From assembly GCA_964464175.1 (NCBI GenBank), contig CAYXFD010000045.1, positions 1 to 9,419 on the forward strand: DNA of 9,419 bases, read 5' to 3'. A program made the translations under genes and the position numbers. This DNA comes from CAYXFD01 sp964464175. GTDB taxonomy: Bacteria > Cloacimonadota > Cloacimonadia > Cloacimonadales > JAJBBL01. Within the stretch, counting starts at the first letter, position 1; every line of letters begins with the position of its first letter. Positions 5,864-9,419 of the stretch are shown here, piece by piece. The notes beneath the pieces are model-generated. The model was given only the letters and a program-made list of their open reading frames with translations. It was not told the origin of the DNA and searched no databases.

Positions 5864-5892
5864 ATTCCTTCGAAACCACCGATAATTGTCAA
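5864..5892 (-). promoter_or_regulatory. Weak promoter candidate for the minus-strand operon
   Basis: The minus strand reads an exact TTGACA at 5892-5887. At 17-base spacing the -10 would be AGGAAT (5869-5864), a three-of-six match. The support is the perfect -35 and its position about 30-60 bases before the start codon at 5834. Confidence 0.25.
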
Positions 5893-6055
5893 GAGAAACA
5901 CCCGGCAAACTTCCCTAAACCTCCTCCCCCGGGACCTGTTGCCACTTATATCTCAGGAAAACAAAATGACCATCCTGCCCTGCTCTATTCTCCTAAGCTA
6001 CTCATCCGCAGGTTTTTTCTCTAATTCCTTAACCCTCAGCTCTTTGCCCTAAGAT

Positions 6056-6085
6056 TCTCAGTCTCTCAGTCTCTCAGTCTCTTAG
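6056..6085 (+). repeat. Tandem 8-bp repeat TCTCAGTC
   Basis: Three exact units (6056-6063, 6064-6071, 6072-6079) are followed by a partial, altered unit ending TCTTAG. It lies in the pyrimidine-rich part of the spacer and could vary in copy number by slippage. It is more than 170 bp from the NTPase promoter. Confidence 0.75.
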
Positions 6086-6257
6086 CTATTTTCTCTCCCT
6101 ACTCCCGAAGGTTTTTCCAAGGCAGCAAGTTCCTTCTTGTCACATCTTCCTGCAATGCAATTTAATTTCACATAACTACTTGATGTTCCAAAATTAGGCT
6201 TTAAAAAAGCAGTTTTAATGATTTCTCTTAGTAACCCCAAAAAATAGTAAATAATCC

Positions 6258-6286
6258 TTGACACAGAGATCTCTAAAATCTATTAA
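6258..6286 (+). promoter_or_regulatory. Sigma70-type promoter of the NTPase gene
   Basis: TTGACA (6258-6263) is a perfect -35. After a 17-base spacer comes TATTAA (6281-6286), four of six matches to the -10. Transcription would start near 6293 and leave a short leader of about 34 bases with AGGGAG at 6311-6316. This suggests the NTPase gene is transcribed alone from its own promoter. Confidence 0.6.
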
Positions 6287-6326
6287 GTAAACGTATTTTA
6301 TTTGACGTATAGGGAGATGTTTTACC

Positions 6327-9300
6327 ATGCATAATAAAAGATATGATTCTTCGTCCTCTTCATTTGAAAGTGTTTTAAAAGAAAGACTAAAACAGGCAGA
6401 CTCAAAAATCAAAGGTTTTCGGATACATCTTCCGAAATATAGTTTTTATCATTCTCCATACGACTATAGAGAACCGGATAGCCGGTTTATAGCAAGAGAT
6501 CGGGTGAAAGATAAACTAGCGAGTATGTTGGAGTATAGTAAAACAAATTCTGGCTCTTACTTGATAACCGGTTACAGGGGTATGGGAAAATCTAGTATGA
6601 TCAAACGAGTACTCAGTACATTAATAATGCCGGGAAAGCAAAGAATCAATGCAGCATTGTTTTCGATATATCTATTCTCACTATTCTTTCTATTGATACA
6701 CAGTTTACTTATGTTACAATTCTATAGTGGTTGGATTTTTGATTCCAGCGAAACAATCTCGCTTACGGGAACTCTTTATGAATGTTTTTCACTCTACCTA
6801 ATTCCATTCTTCATTATAGTTGGTACCATTTTAATGATCTTTAGACCATCATCTCCCAAAAATGATCCGTATTTCTCAAATCGAAAATCAATATCACACA
6901 ACACTCATAGATGGGGCAAAGCCTTTAAACATATTTTTACTAAAGCAGATCGATGGGAAAAACATCGGGTTCATTTACTTAAACTCCTGCTATCCTTAAT
7001 AATCTGTGTCATCATTGCTTGGTGGTCTTACAAAAGAGGAGATATCATATACGGTTTCTATTTATTAGTGTATTTCTATATTGTATCATTAATATCTACA
7101 TGGCTGATATATCTGCTTTACTTTTGTAGGAGTAATGTAAAGGATAGTATGATTGTTAAAGCAGCAAAAGCTGCGATGCAAAAGAAAGGGTTTAGTGTCC
7201 AACTTATGCTAACAATAAAAGCAATCAAACGATCGTTATATATAGTCTTCAACAATTCACAGATAATTCCTCTCTTTATTAATTTGAACATAGAGAATCT
7301 GAAAGAATTAGACGTTATGCGTCTTTTGTCCAGAGATCTGCTAAGTAAGTACAAATTCTATAGAAGACGTAATTTTCTCTATAGAGTAAATAGCTATTTT
7401 GTTGTGAGTTTGATTTTTCTCACTTTTTTACTATTCATGAATCTAATTGGCAATGACATATATTCTCAAATTCATACAAAAACATTTATCAGTCACTACC
7501 TGCCCACTCAGAAGATGTATGATTTTAAGCCGGATTATTCTCAGAAATGGGATAATCTTGATACAGAATCATTTGATGACAAACTTTTTGAAGCAGATCT
7601 TATCGATGACAATTCTCTCTATCATACAATACTTGGAAAGGTTGATCGAAGAGTCCAACGTTCTTATGAGAAATTTTTCTTTGAATATGCTCCGTTTCTT
7701 TCCTTTATGCCCAGTTCGATTGCATATATGAAGATTTATTTGTTCCTTTTTTATTACCTGATAATGATGATTCTCCTAATCCAGATTAGAAGGATTCCCT
7801 TTGGAAGTTCCTATACAACCGATCAAGTTTATAAAAAGCTCAAGACCCTTAATGAACGGATCGACAGCAACATAATAAACTCCATGTCTACAGATTCAAA
7901 GATACAGGCAGGTAGTTATCTGGGAGGTATCTCCTTTCCTTTCGCTCCGACATTCTCGAAGCACAAAGTCACACCGGTCATGTCGGCAAGAGAAATTGAA
8001 TTAGAGCTTATTGAGTTTTTTGAAATGAACAATGATTTATCACAAAGAATGTTTGGAGGCCCTCAGTTCATAATTGTTTTCGATGAAATTGATAAAATCG
8101 AACCAAATATCTATAAAGAGGAGCAAGCATTCTCAGATTATTATGATGATAACGAATATGACGGCGGTAGGCGATTCTTAACAGACCATCTGAGAAAAAG
8201 GCAGGAATTGATTATCACACTTCTTTCCAATCTTAAGCATTTACTTACGACAGCTAAAGCCCGTTTTGTCTTTATTGCCGGAAGAGAGATGTTCGATGCT
8301 TCTTTAGCTGATGTTTCGGACAGGAATTTCTTTGTAGGAAGTATATTTAATCAAATTATCTATGTTGATAGCTTCTTATCCGATCGTTCCAATAGAAAAT
8401 CCTCAGATTTGATTGGTATGACAGAAGCATATATTTGCAAATTTCTTCCAAGGTTAGGAAAACGCTATACAAAAAATGCTTTAGTTGATGAAAATGATTC
8501 CTATTCTAAGCACTCTCTGAGATACTTTAATCTGGTTTTAAAGGAGTACTTTAGGATAAACAAAGAATTTCGTCTATCGAACACTCATGTTGATGAACTC
8601 AAAGGAGTTTACAAGAAAGCTGTTTTCAGAAAACCAAACTGGTTCAGTTTTTTGAAAAAAACCTCAGAAGAGGCTATTTATATAGTTGACTTTGATCTCT
8701 TGGACAAAATCAAGTTGAACCCTGATGTTGATTTAGAAAGTAACTTCTTCAAGAAATTAAAATCAAATGAATTACACGAATATTACATCAAACACACTAT
8801 CAACCGAAGATGTCGAGAAAGAATCATCATTGAACTAAGACACTTTATTGTTTATTTAGCATACAGAAGTAACGGAGCTCCCAAAAAAATTGCAAATATC
8901 TTTGAAGATTTTGTTAGACCTATGGAAATCAAAGAAAAGAATAGCTATATTACCATCAGTCCCGAAGAAATAGGATTAGCTCTCCATCTCGGATTTTATG
9001 ACCTTTATGCTATAAATTTGATCAATTATCTTATTAGTCCTGTCCATTTGCTTATTAATACTTCTATCACAGAATTCAAGGATAAGATATTAGTAGCAAC
9101 TTCCTTTATGATGGATCACATTTTCAAATTCCATCGAAGTGCTTTTTCATGGAGAGATCTGGAATTAATGCCCGAATTAGTCGATATTAATAAAGCACCG
9201 GAGCTACGGGAAGTGATTCAGAAAATTCTTAATCATCTTTCACGAATTCATCTTCTAAAAGTAGATAATGGTATCTTCGATTATACTTTCACACAAAAAC

Positions 9301-9419
9301 TTGTTGATGAGATATCCTACTTATGCAAGATTAACGATAAAGAATCGGCTGCCTTTAACTTTGCTGTCGGCGGAACTGAAAAGTGCACCATGTCGGAACT
9401 AAAAAGTGCTCCACTTTTT
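6327..9419 (+). CDS. Membrane-inserted P-loop NTPase, KAP-like layout, 3' end disrupted
   Basis: The frame is open for 1031 codons up to the window edge, but native protein probably stops near residue 1012, where IS-like repeats begin. The Walker A motif is GYRGMGKS (82-89). Walker B is IIVFDEIDK (582-590). A sensor-1-like strand is ARFVFIAGREMFD (645-657). Six hydrophobic helices lie between Walker A and B: about 109-133, 154-172, 217-235, 240-266, 357-375 and 471-487. Basic loops (173-216, 268-356) and acidic ones (134-153, 376-470) fit a cytoplasmic NTPase with a ~95-residue outer loop. TM insertions at this point are known from KAP NTPases, which include the phage-exclusion protein PifA. 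However, the FDEID Walker B is more AAA/STAND-like, so the family is uncertain. The C-terminal part is probably helical with a winged-helix-like end. AGGGAG (6311-6316) supports the ATG. It is AT-richer than its neighbours, suggesting transfer. Confidence 0.8.
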   Translation, partial: MHNKRYDSSSSSFESVLKERLKQADSKIKGFRIHLPKYSFYHSPYDYREPDSRFIARDRVKDKLASMLEYSKTNSGSYLITGYRGMGKSSMIKRVLSTLIMPGKQRINAALFSIYLFSLFFLLIHSLLMLQFYSGWIFDSSETISLTGTLYECFSLYLIPFFIIVGTILMIFRPSSPKNDPYFSNRKSISHNTHRWGKAFKHIFTKADRWEKHRVHLLKLLLSLIICVIIAWWSYKRGDIIYGFYLLVYFYIVSLISTWLIYLLYFCRSNVKDSMIVKAAKAAMQKKGFSVQLMLTIKAIKRSLYIVFNNSQIIPLFINLNIENLKELDVMRLLSRDLLSKYKFYRRRNFLYRVNSYFVVSLIFLTFLLFMNLIGNDIYSQIHTKTFISHYLPTQKMYDFKPDYSQKWDNLDTESFDDKLFEADLIDDNSLYHTILGKVDRRVQRSYEKFFFEYAPFLSFMPSSIAYMKIYLFLFYYLIMMILLIQIRRIPFGSSYTTDQVYKKLKTLNERIDSNIINSMSTDSKIQAGSYLGGISFPFAPTFSKHKVTPVMSAREIELELIEFFEMNNDLSQRMFGGPQFIIVFDEIDKIEPNIYKEEQAFSDYYDDNEYDGGRRFLTDHLRKRQELIITLLSNLKHLLTTAKARFVFIAGREMFDASLADVSDRNFFVGSIFNQIIYVDSFLSDRSNRKSSDLIGMTEAYICKFLPRLGKRYTKNALVDENDSYSKHSLRYFNLVLKEYFRINKEFRLSNTHVDELKGVYKKAVFRKPNWFSFLKKTSEEAIYIVDFDLLDKIKLNPDVDLESNFFKKLKSNELHEYYIKHTINRRCRERIIIELRHFIVYLAYRSNGAPKKIANIFEDFVRPMEIKEKNSYITISPEEIGLALHLGFYDLYAINLINYLISPVHLLINTSITEFKDKILVATSFMMDHIFKFHRSAFSWRDLELMPELVDINKAPELREVIQKILNHLSRIHLLKVDNGIFDYTFTQKLVDEISYLCKINDKESAAFNFAVGGTEKCTMSELKSAPLF
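9365..9390 (+). repeat. IS-end-like tandem repeat 1
   Basis: 26 bp starting TGTCGGCGGAACTGAAAAGT and ending GCACCA. It aligns with 9391-9413 after removal of three bases, with two substitutions. Confidence 0.7.
9391..9413 (+). repeat. IS-end-like tandem repeat 2
   Basis: 23 bp starting TGTCGGAACTAAAAAGTGCT. It overlaps a perfect hairpin, AAAAAGTG (9401-9408) with CACTTTTT (9412-9419) around CTC, which runs to the last base of the window. Confidence 0.7.

Larger units (their letters stand above)
5835..6326. other. Divergent intergenic region
   Basis: About 490 bp between the minus-strand nucleotidyltransferase and the plus-strand NTPase. It holds a CCGCAGG-TTTT word (6006-6019), a tandem 8-bp repeat and a pyrimidine-rich stretch like those of the two islands. 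It then changes to AT-rich DNA from about 6160, where the NTPase promoter lies. Short open frames here lack ribosome-binding sites and overlap repeat phrases. Confidence 0.6.
9365..9419. mobile_element. Probable IS21-type insertion sequence end, partial
   Basis: Two tandem repeats, both TGTCGG...GAAC-or-AAC...AAAAGTGC-CCA, begin inside the NTPase reading frame and reach the window edge. IS21-family elements start with TG and carry several short repeats at each end for transposase binding, and that is what this looks like. The element body and the target duplication lie outside the window. The call rests on pattern only; an unusual C-terminus of the NTPase is the alternative. Confidence 0.5.

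Noticed and set aside
5499..5885. Open frame on the + strand opposite the nucleotidyltransferase
   Set aside because: It is antisense to a better-supported gene with conserved motifs, and shows no recognisable domain.
6082..6412. Two short minus-strand frames upstream of and overlapping the NTPase start
   Set aside because: They overlap repeat phrases, the NTPase promoter and its first codons. No start signal and no family resemblance was seen.

Overview
The window looks like chromosome from an anaerobic or environmental Gram-negative bacterium, of moderate GC in most genes. The pairing of a SatD-family gene with a DUF3307 membrane gene, and the repeat-filled spacers, suggest a member of the Cloacimonadota/Bacteroidota side of the tree. 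That is an impression from gene style, not a demonstrated assignment. Five protein-coding genes are supported; everything else is repeat-rich non-coding DNA.

Layout: (1) 1-1404 is a non-coding repeat island. It holds two copies (296-622 and 871-1245) of a modular element that ends in a long hairpin, a 42-bp direct repeat and a perfect 18-bp palindrome. Several long overlapping open frames here are by-products of the repeat. (2) 1405-2052 (SatD family) and 2211-2930 (DUF3307 membrane protein) lie on the + strand and probably form one functional pair. (3) 2931-3749 is a second repeat island between convergent genes. It has three ~90-bp direct repeats, a shortened third copy of the modular element, and several small hairpins. 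(4) 5834-5118 (nucleotidyltransferase-fold protein) and 5072-3750 (exported serine beta-lactamase-like hydrolase) form a two-gene minus-strand operon. (5) 5835-6326 is a divergent intergenic region with a tandem 8-bp repeat and a good sigma70-type promoter. (6) 6327 to the window end is a large AT-rich gene for a P-loop NTPase. Six predicted membrane helices lie between its Walker A motif (residues 82-89) and Walker B motif (582-590), a layout known from KAP-type NTPases. Just before the window edge its reading frame runs into two tandem TGTCGG...CCA repeats that look like the end of an IS21-type insertion sequence, so the gene is probably interrupted near its 3' end.

The strongest leads are the membrane-inserted NTPase with its apparent insertion-sequence truncation, and the modular repeat. 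The repeat's copies differ by whole modules, and its terminal hairpin keeps its pairing while its sequence changes between copies. No CRISPR array, tRNA, rRNA or convincing intrinsic terminator was seen.
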